Shown: positions 23,973 to 24,139 of the stretch, piece by piece
Layout of the letters: the number at the start of each line of letters is the position of its first letter
Position numbering within the stretch: position 1 is the first letter of the stretch
DNA from: an uncultured Bacteroidales bacterium
Lineage (GTDB): Bacteria; Bacteroidota; Bacteroidia; Bacteroidales; Bacteroidaceae
Direction of reading: 5' to 3'
Assembly: GCA_937876995.1 (NCBI GenBank)
Contig: CALEFD010000089.1
Span: forward strand, 1-24,139
DNA length: 24,139 nucleotides
The notes under the pieces: model-generated
The model's database searches: none
Told to the model about the DNA's origin: nothing
The model's input: the letters and a program-made list of their open reading frames with translations, nothing else
Program-made: the position numbers and the translations under genes

Positions 23973-24139
23973 TCAGGTAAATAGTATACTATTACATATG
24001 TACCCTTCTTGATCATATGCTTTGCGTTCATTGTGGATAAGGTCTATTAATCTTTGTAACTCGCAATTATTGGACTTCAGTTGATTAAAATGGCACAACT
24101 GTTCATCATATCTTTTTCTTGAACCTGATTTTAATCTGG
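23973..24139 (-). CDS. Partial ORF of unknown function at the right edge
   Basis: An open frame enters from the right edge and stops at 23973-23975, giving 54 residues of a C-terminus with mixed charge (for example RKRYDEQLCHFNQLKSNNCE, then LQRLIDLIHNERKAYDQEGY). The heptad-like Leu/Ile spacing suggests a helix or coiled coil. I do not recognise the family. It has the same strand and A/T-rich composition as the nuclease gene and ends 88 nt before it. It may be another gene of the defence island or of the element carrying it; it could also be a chance open frame, since only 54 codons are visible. Confidence 0.4.
   Translation of the reverse strand, partial: RLKSGSRKRYDEQLCHFNQLKSNNCELQRLIDLIHNERKAYDQEGYICNSILFT

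Overview
The window looks like chromosomal DNA of a Bacteroidales species (Bacteroides/Prevotella-like gut or rumen bacterium; genus not determinable from this alone). The evidence is the gene content: DUF4468, a Porin_10-type putative porin, an Hc1-like histone H1 protein, PPi-dependent phosphofructokinase, Bacteroidetes FadL-type barrels and TPR/PD40 proteins. The promoters also fit: several copies of the Bacteroidetes -7 box TAnnTTTG occur, some with a TTTG-type -33 box 19-21 nt upstream. Genes lack Shine-Dalgarno sites. No rRNA, tRNA, CRISPR array or transposase gene was seen.

Layout. (1) 1-2937: the 3' half of an RND efflux-pump gene fused at about position 119 to unrelated non-coding DNA, followed by its TolC-type partner. 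(2) 2938-3444: a terminator hairpin and a 57-codon histone H1-like gene on the minus strand. (3) 3454-7588, plus strand: DUF4468 protein, degenerate J-domain membrane protein, putative porin and Gfo/Idh/MocA oxidoreductase, closely spaced and ended by a hairpin terminator. (4) 7664-13701, minus strand: a FadL-like barrel with an upstream Ser/Thr-rich exported protein carrying internal repeats; a pfp-GH25 lysozyme pair; and a DUF486 small membrane protein. (5) 13805-18598, plus strand: TPR/PD40 exported protein, nucleoside phosphorylase and mnmE in a tight run, then a WG-repeat protein.

(6) 18636-24139 is a clearly more A/T-rich accessory block read on the minus strand. It holds an OLD-family ATPase/TOPRIM nuclease (GajA-like), a UvrD-type helicase (GajB-like, overlapping the nuclease gene) and a third gene that joins an FRG domain to a C-terminal HEPN-like domain with an intact Rx4H ribonuclease motif. 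A -7 promoter box lies upstream of the nuclease gene, and a 20-nt-arm inverted repeat closes the run on the chromosomal side. The first two genes match the known Gabija arrangement (class 2 OLD nuclease plus UvrD helicase), although both proteins are longer than the founding pair. The FRG-HEPN gene is not part of the two-gene system as described and is the best candidate here for something new: a possible RNA-cutting effector attached to a DNA-sensing nuclease/helicase pair. A partial unknown ORF runs off the right edge upstream of the system.

All assignments are from reading sequence and motifs; no database search was run.
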